Assembly (NCBI RefSeq): GCF_038396845.1
Contig: NZ_CP151587.1
Span: forward strand, 1,896,001 to 1,960,000
DNA from: Gymnodinialimonas sp. 57CJ19
GTDB lineage: Bacteria; Pseudomonadota; Alphaproteobacteria; Rhodobacterales; Rhodobacteraceae
DNA: 64,000 bases
Direction of reading: 5' to 3'
Positions 44,266 to 54,330 of the stretch are shown one piece after another (position 1 is the first letter of the stretch; every line of letters begins with the position of its first letter). Under the pieces are notes generated by a model that worked only from the letters and a program-made list of their open reading frames with translations, searched no databases and had not been told where the DNA came from. A program made the position numbers and the translations under genes.

Positions 44266-45909
44266 TTAAACGAGGCGCGAGTTGTCCTTTGCGGCGCGCA
44301 CGAAGTCGCGGAAAAGCGGGTGAGGGGCGAAGGGTTTGGACTTCAGTTCCGGGTGGAACTGCACGCCAATATACCAAGGATGATCCTTCACTTCGACGAT
44401 CTCGGGCAGGGCGCCGTCAGGGGACATGCCAGAAAAAATCATGCCCTTTTCCTCCAGCGCTTCGCGGTATTTTGTATCCACCTCATAGCGGTGGCGGTGG
44501 CGCTCTTCGATCGCCGTTGTCCCATAAGCCTCGGCTACGCGGGAACCTTCGGTCAGCACCGCATCATAGGCGCCAAGGCGCATGGTGCCGCCCTTGTCAT
44601 CGCCCACCTTGCGTTCAACCTTGTGGTTGCCCTGCACCCATTCCTTCAGGTGGTAAACCACTGGCGTGAAACGCTTCTTTCCGGCCTCATGGTCGAATTC
44701 TTCCGAGCCGGCATCGCCCATGTTCGCCAGGTTGCGAGCGGCCTCGATCACCGCCATTTGCATGCCAAGGCAAATCCCAAGGTAGGGAATTTTCCGGGTG
44801 CGGGCGAATTCTGCGGCCTTGATCTTACCCTCAGTTCCGCGCTCTCCGAAGCCGCCGGGAACGAGTATTGCGTGGAAGCCATCGAGATGCGGCGCGACGT
44901 CCTCGCGCTCAAAAATCTCGGCATCGACCCATTCAACCCGAACCTTCACCCGGTTCGCCATGCCGCCGTGGGTCAGCGCTTCGGCGATGGATTTATAGGC
45001 GTCTTCCAACTGCGTGTATTTACCGACAATTGCGACCTTAACTTCACCTTCAGGATTGTTAATCCGGTCGGCCACGTCTTCCCACGTGCTGAGGTCTGGT
45101 TTGGGGGCGGGGCTAATGCCGAACGCGTCCAGAACGGCCTGATCCAGCCCCTCGCGGTGGTAGGCAAGTGGCGCGGTGTAGATGGACGACAGGTCCTGCG
45201 CGGCGATCACGGAATCAGGGCGGACGTTACAGAACAGCGCCAGCTTTTCACGCTCTTTTTCGGGGATCGGCCCCTCGGACCGGCACACCAGAATGTCCGG
45301 TGCGAGCCCGATAGAGCGCAATTCCTTGACGGAGTGCTGCGTCGGCTTCGTCTTCAACTCACCCGATGCCTTGATGAACGGCAGCAGCGTCAGGTGCATG
45401 AAAATACACTGGCCGCGCGCCTTGTCCTGGCTGAACTGGCGGATCGCCTCAAAGAAAGGCAGCCCTTCAATATCGCCGACTGTGCCGCCGATTTCGCAGA
45501 GCATGAAATCAACGTCGTCTTCGCCAATGGAGATGAAGTCTTTGATTTCATTGGTTACGTGGGGGATCACCTGAATCGTCTTGCCCAGATAATCGCCGCG
45601 CCGCTCTTTTTCGAGAACGTTGGTGTAGATTCGCCCGGACGAGATCGAATCCGTCTTGCTGGCCGGCACGCCGGTAAAGCGTTCGTAGTGGCCCAGGTCG
45701 AGGTCCGTTTCCGCGCCATCGTCTGTCACAAAGACTTCGCCATGCTCGAACGGCGACATCGTGCCCGGGTCCACGTTCAGGTAGGGGTCCAGCTTGCGCA
45801 ACCGCACCGAGAAGCCGCGCGCCTGCAACAAGGCACCCAAAGCCGCCGAAGCCAATCCCTTGCCAAGCGAAGAGACCACACCCCCGGTGATGAAAATAAA
45901 TCGCGCCAT
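44266..45909 (-). CDS. pyrG: CTP synthase
   Basis: The 547-residue enzyme makes CTP from UTP, ATP and glutamine. The N-terminal synthetase domain starts [19 protein letters not shown] with [22 protein letters not shown] (read in parts) and [12 protein letters not shown]. The C-terminal class I glutaminase has the nucleophile cysteine in YLGICLGMQ and the later HPE triad part in FHPELKSKP. It is preceded on the same strand by secG, a common alphaproteobacterial order. Confidence 0.97.
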   Translation of the reverse strand: MARFIFITGGVVSSLGKGLASAALGALLQARGFSVRLRKLDPYLNVDPGTMSPFEHGEVFVTDDGAETDLDLGHYERFTGVPASKTDSISSGRIYTNVLEKERRGDYLGKTIQVIPHVTNEIKDFISIGEDDVDFMLCEIGGTVGDIEGLPFFEAIRQFSQDKARGQCIFMHLTLLPFIKASGELKTKPTQHSVKELRSIGLAPDILVCRSEGPIPEKEREKLALFCNVRPDSVIAAQDLSSIYTAPLAYHREGLDQAVLDAFGISPAPKPDLSTWEDVADRINNPEGEVKVAIVGKYTQLEDAYKSIAEALTHGGMANRVKVRVEWVDAEIFEREDVAPHLDGFHAILVPGGFGERGTEGKIKAAEFARTRKIPYLGICLGMQMAVIEAARNLANMGDAGSEEFDHEAGKKRFTPVVYHLKEWVQGNHKVERKVGDDKGGTMRLGAYDAVLTEGSRVAEAYGTTAIEERHRHRYEVDTKYREALEEKGMIFSGMSPDGALPEIVEVKDHPWYIGVQFHPELKSKPFAPHPLFRDFVRAAKDNSRLV

Positions 45910-46055
45910 GCCTGTTTAGTCCCCCGTGCGGATGGCGCGGCCATGTTGCCTGCCCATCAAAGTTATTGTCACGGGATTTGAGAGTACCCGGATTCGGGTC
46001 GCGCGCACAAGCACGGACCCACGTTGCGACGCAATATCATGTGGAAAACCCCAAT

Positions 46056-46077
46056 CCCCACGCGAAATCGAGTGGGG
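46056..46077 (-). terminator. Hairpin between secG and pyrG
   Basis: CCCCAC (46056-46061) pairs with GTGGGG (46072-46077). On the reverse strand it is followed by ATTGGGGTTTT. It may partly terminate secG transcription before pyrG; the stem is short, so this is tentative. Confidence 0.4.
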
Positions 46078-46092
46078 AGGAGGGGAGAGAGT

Positions 46093-46461
46093 TTACTCGG
46101 ATACGGGCGGAAGGGCCGGGCCGTCCGTGCCAACGGGTGGCAGCATCGACTCGATCGGCGGCAATGCGCTGTCTGCGTCGCCTTCGACCGGGGGCAAACC
46201 GCCCAAACCGTCAAGCACCGACGATGTCGAGGAATTCTGCGCCGCGATAATCGTCAGGGTGATGGACGTCACCAGAAACGCGATGGCGAAGAACCATGTC
46301 AACTTGCCCAATGCGGTCGCCGCTTGGCGACCTGTCATAACGCCGCCGCCACCGCCGCCGCCGCCCATACCAAGGCCACCGCCTTCAGAGCGTTGCAACA
46401 ACACGACACCGATCAGGCAGATTGCCAAGATCAAGTGAATGACGAGGATGACGTTTTCCAT
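46093..46461 (-). CDS. secG: Preprotein translocase subunit SecG
   Basis: The 122-residue protein has two membrane helices (VILVIHLILAICLIGVVLLQ at residues 4-23 and LTWFFAIAFLVTSITLTII near 54-72) around the SecG signature QRSEGGGLGMGGG. A longer acidic Pro-rich tail follows, as in other alphaproteobacteria. It is part of the SecYEG channel in the inner membrane. The glycine run between the helices is unusually pure (GGGGGGGG). Confidence 0.93.
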   Translation of the reverse strand: MENVILVIHLILAICLIGVVLLQRSEGGGLGMGGGGGGGGVMTGRQAATALGKLTWFFAIAFLVTSITLTIIAAQNSSTSSVLDGLGGLPPVEGDADSALPPIESMLPPVGTDGPALPPVSE

Positions 46462-46778
46462 GTTCAGGCCTTATCCCAGCGACCAATTCTCTGGTCCGCG
46501 CCTCACATATGAGATGCGACAGGGGGCCGCAAGGGCGTCCCACACAGACAGAGGCATGATTCCTATTTTCTCGTTCACTTCTTAGCGTCCCACATGCAGC
46601 CATTCGACGCAATCAAACTCACTTTTCCCGCATATTACTTAACGAATGATGAATGATCTCGGTGATATTGTGTGCGTGAGGCACGGAAAAGGGGCCGCGG
46701 GTGCGGAATTAGGTTTCCTCCTCCTGCGCCGCCCGCTATGCCGCTTGCGGGTTTTGCAAACTACCTGAGGGGAAGCAC
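46462..46778. other. 317-bp divergent region between secG and purA
   Basis: No gene is seen. It must hold promoters for both directions. A weak sigma-70-like pair (TTAACG near 46639 and TGATAT about 18 bases later) is the best candidate for purA. The GAGGGGA ribosome site of purA is at 46767-46773. Confidence 0.4.
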
Positions 46779-48074
46779 ATGGCCAATGTTGTAGTTGTCG
46801 GCGCTCAATGGGGTGACGAGGGCAAGGGCAAGATCGTTGACTGGCTCAGCGAACGCGCCGATGTCATCGCGCGGTTCCAGGGGGGGCACAACGCGGGCCA
46901 TACGCTGGTCATTGACGGCAAGGTTTACAAACTGAACGCGCTGCCCTCGGGCGTCGTGCGCGGTGGCAAGCTTTCGGTGATCGGCAACGGTGTCGTCCTG
47001 GATCCTTGGCACCTGGTTAAGGAAATCGAAAGCATTCGCGCCCAAGGTGTGGAGATCACGCCAGAGACGTTGATGATCGCGGAAAACACGCCGCTGATCC
47101 TGCCTATTCACGGCGAATTGGACCGGGCGCGCGAAGAGGCGGCTTCTTCTGGCACCAAGATCGGGACAACGGGGCGGGGCATCGGCCCGGCCTATGAAGA
47201 TAAAGTGGGCCGTCGCTCGGTCCGGGTGGCGGACCTTGCGGACCGTGCCACGCTAGAGGCGCGCGTTGATCGCGCCCTGCAACATCATAACCCGTTGCGT
47301 CGGGGGCTTGGCATCGAGGCGATCGACCGTGACGCGCTGATTGAGGCGCTTTCGGAAATCGCGCCGCAGATTTTACAATACGCAGCACCGGTCTGGAAGG
47401 TGTTGAACGAAAAGCGGAAATCGGGGAAGCGCATCTTGTTCGAAGGGGCGCAAGGCGCCCTTCTGGACATTGATTTCGGCACCTATCCCTTCGTGACATC
47501 CTCTAACGTGATTGCGGGGCAGGCCGCGACGGGCGTGGGACTTGGTCCCAACGCGATCGACTACGTCTTGGGTATCGTGAAGGCCTACACCACCCGTGTA
47601 GGCGAAGGCCCATTCCCGACTGAGTTGGACGACGACGACGGTCAGCGTCTGGGCGAGCGGGGCCATGAATTTGGCACCGTCACTGGCCGCAAGCGCCGTT
47701 GCGGGTGGTTCGACGCCGCTTTGGTGCGCCAGACCTGCGCCACATCGGGGGTCACGGGGATCTCGTTAACGAAATTGGACGTGCTAGACGGCTTTGAAAC
47801 CCTGAAAATTTGCGTCGGCTATGAATTGGACGGAGAGCGGTTGGATTACCTGCCCACCGCCGCCGAACAACAGGCCCGTTGCACGCCGATCTACGAGGAA
47901 ATGCCCGGTTGGTCCGCCAGCACCGAGGGCGCGCGATCTTGGGCGGATTTGCCCGCTGAAGCCATCAAATACGTGCGCCGGGTGGAGGAATTGATCCAAT
48001 GCCCCGTCGCTCTTTTGTCCACCTCGCCTGAGCGTGAGGATACGATCCTTGTAACCGATCCCTTCGCCGACTGA
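46779..48074 (+). CDS. purA: Adenylosuccinate synthetase
   Basis: The 431-residue enzyme makes adenylosuccinate from IMP, aspartate and GTP. It has the GTP loop [19 protein letters not shown] at the start, the catalytic [27 protein letters not shown] and the final [20 protein letters not shown] region. Length is normal. GAGGGGA six bases before the ATG supports the start. Confidence 0.97.
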   Translation: MANVVVVGAQWGDEGKGKIVDWLSERADVIARFQGGHNAGHTLVIDGKVYKLNALPSGVVRGGKLSVIGNGVVLDPWHLVKEIESIRAQGVEITPETLMIAENTPLILPIHGELDRAREEAASSGTKIGTTGRGIGPAYEDKVGRRSVRVADLADRATLEARVDRALQHHNPLRRGLGIEAIDRDALIEALSEIAPQILQYAAPVWKVLNEKRKSGKRILFEGAQGALLDIDFGTYPFVTSSNVIAGQAATGVGLGPNAIDYVLGIVKAYTTRVGEGPFPTELDDDDGQRLGERGHEFGTVTGRKRRCGWFDAALVRQTCATSGVTGISLTKLDVLDGFETLKICVGYELDGERLDYLPTAAEQQARCTPIYEEMPGWSASTEGARSWADLPAEAIKYVRRVEELIQCPVALLSTSPEREDTILVTDPFAD

Positions 48075-48090
48075 AGCGATTCGCAAATTA

Positions 48091-48118
48091 GAGAGGGGTC
48101 GTTACGGCGCACCCTCTC
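48091..48118 (+). other. Stem-loop between purA and the DUF2842 gene
   Basis: GAGAGGG (48091-48097) pairs with CCCTCTC (48112-48118). There is no T run after it and the AAAGGAGG ribosome site of the next gene follows at 48123. It may protect the purA mRNA end or attenuate. Confidence 0.35.
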
Positions 48119-48135
48119 GATCAAAGGAGGCCGTT

Positions 48136-48360
48136 ATGGCATTAAGCTACAAGGCACGAAAGCGGTGGTCTCTCTTCATCCTTTTGGTCGGCCTGCCGGT
48201 CTACATCGCGGCGGTCTGGTACATTCTAAGCCTTTTGGAAGGCTGGAATATTTGGCTTCAGTTGATCATTTGTCTGGTATTTAGCATGGCGTGGGCCTTC
48301 CCGTTGAAGGCGGTGTTCCTGGGGGTCGGCAAGGCGGACCCGGACGCGCCAGAGGAATAA
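48136..48360 (+). CDS. DUF2842 membrane protein
   Basis: The 74-residue protein has two membrane helices (LFILLVGLPVYIAAVWYIL and IICLVFSMAWAFPLKAVFL) and matches the alphaproteobacterial DUF2842 family. AAAGGAGG is placed well for the ATG. It follows purA by 61 bp. The function is unknown. Confidence 0.85.
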   Translation: MALSYKARKRWSLFILLVGLPVYIAAVWYILSLLEGWNIWLQLIICLVFSMAWAFPLKAVFLGVGKADPDAPEE

Positions 48361-48395
48361 GGGGCACGCCACGGCCCGACGCTCATGAACGCAAA

Positions 48396-48422
48396 AAAGG
48401 GCGCCCGTTTGGAGCGCCCTTT
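48396..48422. terminator. Bidirectional terminator
   Basis: AAAGGGCGC (48396-48404) pairs with GCGCCCTTT (48414-48422) around a 9-base loop, with an A run before and Ts in the stem end. It lies between the convergent DUF2842 and acidic-protein genes. Confidence 0.8.
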
Positions 48423-48445
48423 GCCGTGAAGACTTCCGGTGCGGA

Positions 48446-50905
48446 TCAAAGACCGCGGTGCATCCGGTATTGGTTGCCGCCAAGGGCTTCGAGCACTTTG
48501 TCCTCGGTCAGCTTATCAACGGCCGCGATGGCTTCCCCGCGAGAGATCGAGCCATCGGTCGCGATCCGGACCAGGCGCAACAATTGCATGCGCTTGAATT
48601 CCACCATCCCGGCTTCCTCGGTAAGGTATTCTGCACCCATTTCAATAACTTCTTCGATCTCGGTCGCCGTCGATTCGTCCAGCATTTCAGCGAAGCGTGC
48701 GAAGTGATCTACATCATCCTCGGCCGCGGGGGCCGCCGAGGGAGCGGTCGCAACCTCTTCGTCGATCTCACGGGCCAGTTGAGCTTCCAGGGCGGCAATT
48801 GGGTCGCTGTCTTCTGCCTCGGCCGCGGGGGCTTCCACGACGTCGACCGCAGCATGCGTCTCAGGGGTGGCTTCAACCGCTGGCTCCAGATCAGGCGTGA
48901 TTTCTGCAACGTTCGCTTCAACCTCCGGGTTTTCAGCATCAGCGGAGGTTTCTTCTTCCTCAACGGCGACCGGAGCAGGGCGGTTCAGGCCCACGGCGAT
49001 CTGCCCGGCGCGTTGCGCCAAATTGGCCAGCGATGCGGCCATCTTGCGCGGTGCCGTGCGGGCCTGTTCGATGGCTTCTACGTCGACGTTCTCAGCTTCG
49101 ATTGTTTCAAACACGGGCGCTTCTACCTCTGCTGTTTCTACTTCGGTGGCTTCCAGTTCTGCGGCCTCCTCGGCGAGGGGGGTATCCAGAACCAAGGGCG
49201 CGGCTTCTTCCGCGATTGCGGCGGAAGAGGTCGGACGCAAGGTCGTTGCGGTATCGACCATTTCCGGGGCGACGCGGCGCGGCATGATGGTTGTCGTGTC
49301 GCTACCTGCCTGGCCTGCATCGGCGTCCACACGCTGCTCGGACACCAGCACAAGCGGTGTGGGGCGCGAATCTTCGGCGACGCGACGGCGCGTCACGTCT
49401 ACGCGGACCCGACGGGGGCGCATGACGCGGGCAAGATCGTCGCGGTATTCTGCGGCAGAGTCCTGCTCCCCGGCGTAGTCGGCGGAGGATGCGCCTTCTG
49501 CCGCCAGTTGCGTGTCTGCCACGCGGGCAGCAACGGCGGCCTTCAAATGCTCGATATTCGCACGGCGGCGGGTGGTCTCGTCGGTGGTCAGGCGGCCTTC
49601 GGTCGCTGTGAACAGACGTTCCATATCGCCTTCGGACTGGGGCACGATAGTATCGTATTCAGGCTCTTCTTCAGCCTGTTCAGCCACTTCGGCGTCACCG
49701 GCCGGCCCTGTCGTGTCGTCCAGGTCATCCTCGGCGACATCGGCGGGGCCGTCAGCCAAGGCGGTGTCTTCGTTGTCAGTCTCGGTCTCCGCTTCCGTTG
49801 TGGCGACGTCCGAGTTGAACGCGGCCACCAGCGCGGCGACGGCGGTGTGGTCGTCGGTTTCCATCACAGGTTCGGGCGCGGCGTTGTCGCCGCCGGCCGA
49901 GATCAGTTCGTCATCGGGTTGGATCGTCACCGGACGGTCGCCGTTTTCCGCCAGAGAGGCGCGGCGAATACGGGCCAGACGCGCGGCAACAGAGGCCCCG
50001 TCGAAGGCGTCGTCAGTTTCCGGCTCGTTCGCAAAGATCGAATCGATGTCGTCATCGTCGATGTCATCGACGTCGGCACTCAGGTCGCCAAGGTCGGTTT
50101 CCGTTTCGTCATCGTCCTCGAGAGCCATCGCGCCACCACCGGCAGCCAAAGCGGCAGCAACGGCGATCAACGTGTCGGCACCGGCCACACCGTCTTCTTC
50201 GGTGCTCTCGGGTTCAAGAATTGTGTCGTCGCCAGCAGGCGGTTCGTCGACATCTGCTGCGTCGGCGTCTGCGTTTGCTTCGGCGTCTGCGGCTTCGTCG
50301 GCCTTATCACCGTCGGCGGCCATGAGGGCGGCGACCCCAGCGATGGTGTCTTCGGCCTCGTTCGCTTCGACCGCGGCTGTTTCCGCTTCGTCTTCCGCCT
50401 CACCTTCAGGAGCGGCTTCTACGACCTCCTCCTCCGCGGCGGCCGCGTCTTCTATGGCGTCTTGCTCGGCCGCGTCATCTTCAACGGGTTCTTCGGTCAA
50501 TTCTGTTGCGGCGTCTTCTTCCGTGTCGGCGGCGTCAGCGACCAGAGGCGTGTCTTCCGCTTCCGGCGTAACGCTTTCAATGGCGTCTTCAATGTCCAAG
50601 CCAGCGTCCAGACCGGCGCTCGTGAAAGCGGGGGTGTCTTCTGCGGGTGCGCCTTCGGGGCGCATGATCATGCCGGATTCCAGCACGCGCGCCTCAACCC
50701 GGCGCTCGATCGCAGCCTCGGTGATGCGGTGCAGGGTGTCGGCGTCCGGCGTGGGGGGCTCGGCCCCGAAATAGCGATCTTCCGCTGCGAGGTCGCGGAA
50801 ATATTCCGCGATTGCTTTCATCGCCTCGAAAGGGCGGTCAAATCCCTCTAGGGTACAGGAAAACGTGCCGTAGGAGACCGTTAGGATCTTGTTTTCGTCA
50901 CTCAT
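48446..50905 (-). CDS. Large acidic low-complexity protein, unknown function
   Basis: The 819-residue protein has three parts. An N-terminal domain of about 75 residues ([20 protein letters not shown], then [20 protein letters not shown]) looks folded. About 650 residues of Glu/Asp/Ala/Thr/Val-rich sequence without hydrophobic cores are probably disordered. A C-terminal helical domain of about 90 residues ([39 protein letters not shown]) completes it. There is no signal peptide or membrane helix, so it is cytoplasmic. I believe similar proteins occur in other Rhodobacteraceae but no function is known to me. The ATG at 50905 ([10 protein letters not shown]) gives the compact N-domain; an upstream frame is open for 30 codons. 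Confidence 0.8.
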   Translation of the reverse strand: MSDENKILTVSYGTFSCTLEGFDRPFEAMKAIAEYFRDLAAEDRYFGAEPPTPDADTLHRITEAAIERRVEARVLESGMIMRPEGAPAEDTPAFTSAGLDAGLDIEDAIESVTPEAEDTPLVADAADTEEDAATELTEEPVEDDAAEQDAIEDAAAAEEEVVEAAPEGEAEDEAETAAVEANEAEDTIAGVAALMAADGDKADEAADAEANADADAADVDEPPAGDDTILEPESTEEDGVAGADTLIAVAAALAAGGGAMALEDDDETETDLGDLSADVDDIDDDDIDSIFANEPETDDAFDGASVAARLARIRRASLAENGDRPVTIQPDDELISAGGDNAAPEPVMETDDHTAVAALVAAFNSDVATTEAETETDNEDTALADGPADVAEDDLDDTTGPAGDAEVAEQAEEEPEYDTIVPQSEGDMERLFTATEGRLTTDETTRRRANIEHLKAAVAARVADTQLAAEGASSADYAGEQDSAAEYRDDLARVMRPRRVRVDVTRRRVAEDSRPTPLVLVSEQRVDADAGQAGSDTTTIMPRRVAPEMVDTATTLRPTSSAAIAEEAAPLVLDTPLAEEAAELEATEVETAEVEAPVFETIEAENVDVEAIEQARTAPRKMAASLANLAQRAGQIAVGLNRPAPVAVEEEETSADAENPEVEANVAEITPDLEPAVEATPETHAAVDVVEAPAAEAEDSDPIAALEAQLAREIDEEVATAPSAAPAAEDDVDHFARFAEMLDESTATEIEEVIEMGAEYLTEEAGMVEFKRMQLLRLVRIATDGSISRGEAIAAVDKLTEDKVLEALGGNQYRMHRGL

Positions 50906-51113
50906 TGCTCTGCCACTCTGCTCGTCCGGCCCACTTTGTTCGTCAAGATAGACACCGGAATTCAACTTTCTCCGGGTCGACCCCGAAATTATCATCGCCT
51001 CAAAAGGTGTAACAAACTGTTTCCAGTAAAAAGCGACGCGAATTTGACCTTTCTGGGGAGATTGCCCCAGATCATGGCGTCATTGTGCCGAGCCTCCAAA
51101 GGAGAGCATTTAC

Positions 51114-51839
51114 ATGTCATTGAAATATAAAGATTCCGTTGTTCTCGTCGGCGGCGGCGACTTGGCGGCGGATGTGTTCAACCTTGTGCAGGATCGCGCC
51201 AAGGTTTTTGTGGCGGCCGATGGTGGCGCGGACGCGCTGCTGGGATTCGGCGTGATTCCCGATGCCGTGATAGGTGATATGGATTCGCTGTCCGAGGCGG
51301 GAAGGGCGGCGATACCCGAGGATCGCATTTTTGAAGTGTCCGAACAGGAGAGCACCGATTTCGACAAGGCCCTGCGCCTGTCTGAGGCACCCTTGGTCTA
51401 TGCGATTGGCTTTACTGGGGGGCGACAGGATCACGAGTTGGCGGCCCTCCACGTCTTGCTACGCTACGCCAATCGCCTTGTGGTGTTGGTCGGAGACGAG
51501 GACGTGACGGTGCATCTGCCCGCATGTATCGCCTTGAACTTGCCGGTTGGGATGCGGGTTTCGGTGTTCCCGATGGGGCCAGTCACGGTGGGAATGGCGG
51601 GGTTGCGATGGTCGTTTGAAGCGCTGGCGCTGCACCCGATGCACAAAATCGGGACCTCCAATGAAGTGGCAGAGATCGGAGCAGGGGCGCCCGTTGTGCT
51701 GACCAGCGACGCACCGGGGGCGTTGCTGATCTTGCCGAAAGAGGCTTTGGACGCGCTGGTGACGGGCATGCGTGAGGCGGATTTGCACTCGCTACAACCG
51801 GAAGGGTCCGTTAAGACATGGGCCAACTGCTGCCCTTAA
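51114..51839 (+). CDS. thiN: Thiamine diphosphokinase
   Basis: The 241-residue enzyme converts thiamine to thiamine diphosphate with ATP. It has AADGGADALLGFGVIPDAVIGDMDSL, the substrate motif ESTDFDKAL and GFTGGRQDHELAAL, the signatures of TPK. A GGAGAG ribosome site precedes the ATG. rpiA begins 16 bp past its stop. Confidence 0.92.
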   Translation: MSLKYKDSVVLVGGGDLAADVFNLVQDRAKVFVAADGGADALLGFGVIPDAVIGDMDSLSEAGRAAIPEDRIFEVSEQESTDFDKALRLSEAPLVYAIGFTGGRQDHELAALHVLLRYANRLVVLVGDEDVTVHLPACIALNLPVGMRVSVFPMGPVTVGMAGLRWSFEALALHPMHKIGTSNEVAEIGAGAPVVLTSDAPGALLILPKEALDALVTGMREADLHSLQPEGSVKTWANCCP

Positions 51840-51855
51840 GAAAAGAGACCCGCCC

Positions 51856-52644
51856 ATGACGGCCGAGCTTTCCCCCATTGATAAAGCCAAATACGTGGCC
51901 GCGCGTCGCGCGGTTGAATATGTAGAAGACGGAATGCGCGTGGGTCTGGGGACCGGCTCTACCGCTGCATGGATGGTGCGCTGTCTGGGAGAATTGGTGC
52001 GCGAAGAGGGCATGATGATCACCGGGGTGGCGACCTCGACCCGGACGGCGGATCTGGCCCGAGAGGTGGGCGTGACGATCAAGACGTTGGATGAGGTGCG
52101 CTGGCTGGACCTGACCATTGACGGAACGGATGAGTATGATCCGAACCTCAACCTGATCAAAGGCGGCGGCGGCGCGTTGTTGCACGAGAAGGTCGTGGCG
52201 ACAGCCAGCGACCAGATGATCGTCATCGCCGACCCCACCAAGCAAGTTGACACACTAGGGGCGTTCCCCCTGCCGGTGGAGATCATCCCGTTCGGGTGGC
52301 AGACGACGAAGGCGTTGATCGAGGAAATGCTGTCTAATCTGGACGTATTGGGGCGGTCGGCCTCTTTACGGCTGTCGGGCACGGAGCCGTTCCGCAGCGA
52401 TGAGGGTAATTTCATCCTCGACCTGCATTTGCGGCGCATTGCGCAGCCGGCGCAGTTGAGCCTTGTTCTCAACCAGATCCCCGGCGTGGTGGAGAATGGG
52501 CTGTTCCTTGATATCTGCGACGTGCTGGTGATCGGCAATTCCGACGGCACCGTGGAGGTGCGCGACATCAACAATGGCACGATCGAACATGAGCGTGTGG
52601 ATGTGATTGATACCGACAATCTGTTCGTCGATATCCGCGACTAG
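51856..52644 (+). CDS. rpiA: Ribose-5-phosphate isomerase A
   Basis: The 262-residue enzyme interconverts ribose-5-P and ribulose-5-P in the pentose phosphate pathway. It has RVGLGTGSTAAWMV at the phosphate loop, DLTIDGTDEYDPNLNLIKGGGGALLHEKVVA with the catalytic aspartate, and the usual C-terminus. The ATG at 51856 starts the family-length protein; an upstream in-frame start lies within thiN. It is probably co-transcribed with thiN. Confidence 0.96.
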   Translation: MTAELSPIDKAKYVAARRAVEYVEDGMRVGLGTGSTAAWMVRCLGELVREEGMMITGVATSTRTADLAREVGVTIKTLDEVRWLDLTIDGTDEYDPNLNLIKGGGGALLHEKVVATASDQMIVIADPTKQVDTLGAFPLPVEIIPFGWQTTKALIEEMLSNLDVLGRSASLRLSGTEPFRSDEGNFILDLHLRRIAQPAQLSLVLNQIPGVVENGLFLDICDVLVIGNSDGTVEVRDINNGTIEHERVDVIDTDNLFVDIRD

Positions 52645-52707
52645 GCGGTTTGCCGCGGGAGCAATGGGGAAGAGCTTTGGTGGCTGTGCCTGTAGCATCG
52701 GTCAGAT

Positions 52708-52755
52708 GGGGGGCGCTGCCCCCCTGGCCCCCCGGAGTTGTACGGCCAAGGTGAA
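52708..52755 (+). repeat. Dispersed intergenic repeat, copy 3 (diverged), with hairpin
   Basis: A perfect 7-bp stem GGGGGGC-GCT-GCCCCCC at 52708-52724 is followed by a C run and CCGGAGTTGTACGGCCAAGG plus TGAA (52732-52755). This matches the core of copies 1 and 2 with a few changes and the same hairpin-plus-core layout as copy 2. Confidence 0.6.
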
Positions 52756-52872
52756 TGTGGGGTGCCGGGCCTCACGCAGGCGTGCGCGGGTGCGGCGGGC
52801 GGGCTACTGGTCTTGGGGCGGGCGGTGTGAAATACCTGCGCGCGACTTGTTTTGCCGAGAGGAACCCGTGCC

Positions 52873-54228
52873 ATGTCCGAATTTGACTACGACCTGTTTG
52901 TGATCGGTGGCGGCTCGGGCGGCGTGAGGGCGGCGAGGGTCGCAGCGGCAGGCGGCGCGAAAGTGGCGCTGGCCGAGGAAAGCCGGTTGGGCGGCACCTG
53001 TGTCATTCGGGGCTGTGTGCCAAAAAAGCTGATGGTATTTGCATCGAGCTACCGCGAAGGATTTTCCGAGGCACGGGCTTATGGCTGGGACGTTGAAGAT
53101 GGCGTGTTTCAGTGGCCTGTTTTCCAAGGGCATTTGCATGAGGAATTAACCCGTCTGGAAGGCGTCTACGGCAAATTGTTGGTCAATTCCGGAGTGGAAG
53201 TCTTCGACAGCCGTGCGACGGTTTCAGGCGCGCATTCGGTGCGGGTCAGGGGCGAAGAGAAGACGGCCAAGCACATCCTTGTCGCCACCGGAGGGCGGCC
53301 TACACGGCCTGACATGCCTAACGCGGATCTCGGCATTGTGTCGGACGACCTGTTTGATCTTGAAGCGCTGCCCGAGCGCCTGTTGGTGATTGGCGGAGGC
53401 TACATCGCGTGCGAGTTCGCCTGCATCATGGCGGGTTTGGGCGTGGAGGTGACGCAGTATTATCGGGGTGCTCAGATCCTGCGGGGTTTTGACGAGGAAG
53501 CCCGCGGGCTGATTTCCGAGATGATGATAGAGCAGGGCATTGATATGCATCTGGGCACCAACATTCTTGAGATGTCCGAGGATGGTGGCAAGATTGCCGT
53601 GCGATCGACCGCCGGTCATGAGGAGACCTTTGACAAGGTCCTTTTTGCGACGGGACGCGCGCCCAATACCGATGGGCTTGGTTTGGAGGAGGTCGGCGTA
53701 GAGCTGGGCCGTGGCGGTCAGGTCATTGTGGATGAATACAGCCAGACGGCGGTGCCCTCCATCTATGCCATTGGCGACGTCACCGATCGGGTGAACCTGA
53801 CGCCGGTGGCGATCCGCGAAGGTATGGCCTTTGTGGAAACGGTCTTTAACGGCAATCCAACGCCCGTGGACCACGAGTTGATCCCTTCGGCCGTGTTCAC
53901 CACGCCGGAATATGGCTCCATTGGTATGACCGAGGAAGCCGCAAGAGAACAGGAGCCGATTGAGGTCTATTGCACGTCGTTCCGCCCGATGCAGACGGCG
54001 TTCGCGGGCAAGCCGTTGCGGGTCATGATGAAATTGATCGTCAGCAAGGAGTCCCGAAAAATCCTGGGCTGTCACATTGTGGCCCCCGCCGCCGGAGAGA
54101 TGATCCAACTGGCCGGGATCGCCGTGAAGATGGGCGCTACGAAAGAGGATTTCGATCGGACGGTTGCAGTCCATCCCACGATGTCGGAAGAGATTGTGAC
54201 GATGCGAGACCCAATCCGGACGTCTTAA
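52873..54228 (+). CDS. gor: Glutathione-disulfide reductase
   Basis: The 451-residue FAD enzyme reduces glutathione disulfide with NADPH. It has the FAD loop VIGGGSGGVRAARVAA, the redox cysteines C43 and C48 in GGTCVIRGCVPKKL, the NADPH-binding VIGGGYIACEFACIMAGLG and the catalytic base in VAVHPTMSEE. GAGAGGA ahead of the ATG at 52873 fixes the start; an in-frame ATG at 52852 adds seven residues. Confidence 0.95.
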   Translation: MSEFDYDLFVIGGGSGGVRAARVAAAGGAKVALAEESRLGGTCVIRGCVPKKLMVFASSYREGFSEARAYGWDVEDGVFQWPVFQGHLHEELTRLEGVYGKLLVNSGVEVFDSRATVSGAHSVRVRGEEKTAKHILVATGGRPTRPDMPNADLGIVSDDLFDLEALPERLLVIGGGYIACEFACIMAGLGVEVTQYYRGAQILRGFDEEARGLISEMMIEQGIDMHLGTNILEMSEDGGKIAVRSTAGHEETFDKVLFATGRAPNTDGLGLEEVGVELGRGGQVIVDEYSQTAVPSIYAIGDVTDRVNLTPVAIREGMAFVETVFNGNPTPVDHELIPSAVFTTPEYGSIGMTEEAAREQEPIEVYCTSFRPMQTAFAGKPLRVMMKLIVSKESRKILGCHIVAPAAGEMIQLAGIAVKMGATKEDFDRTVAVHPTMSEEIVTMRDPIRTS

Positions 54229-54330
54229 ACGACGCGCCGAAGCCGATTCTGCGGGTTTCTAGGTGCAATCCGAATTTTTCGCCCCATATTGGGCGGTAAC
54301 AACGCGACCTTTGTGAGGGGTAAGAGACAC

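Noticed and set aside
44320..45981. A 553-codon open frame on the forward strand
   Set aside because: It is the antisense of pyrG; pyrG is unmistakable and the frame has no motif or ribosome site.
48458..50851. Very long forward-strand open frames (about 800 and 420 codons) opposite the acidic protein
   Set aside because: They result from the monotonous Glu/Asp/Ala codons on the reverse strand. The products are Gly/Phe/Val-rich or Ser/Ala-rich with no domain, whereas the reverse product has folded-looking ends and follows an ordinary gene layout.
53986..54330. A CRISPR-like or tandem repeat in the Gly-rich start of hflK and nearby
   Set aside because: The repeats are codons for Gly and Asn in a low-complexity coding region; no spacer-repeat periodicity exists there or elsewhere in the window.
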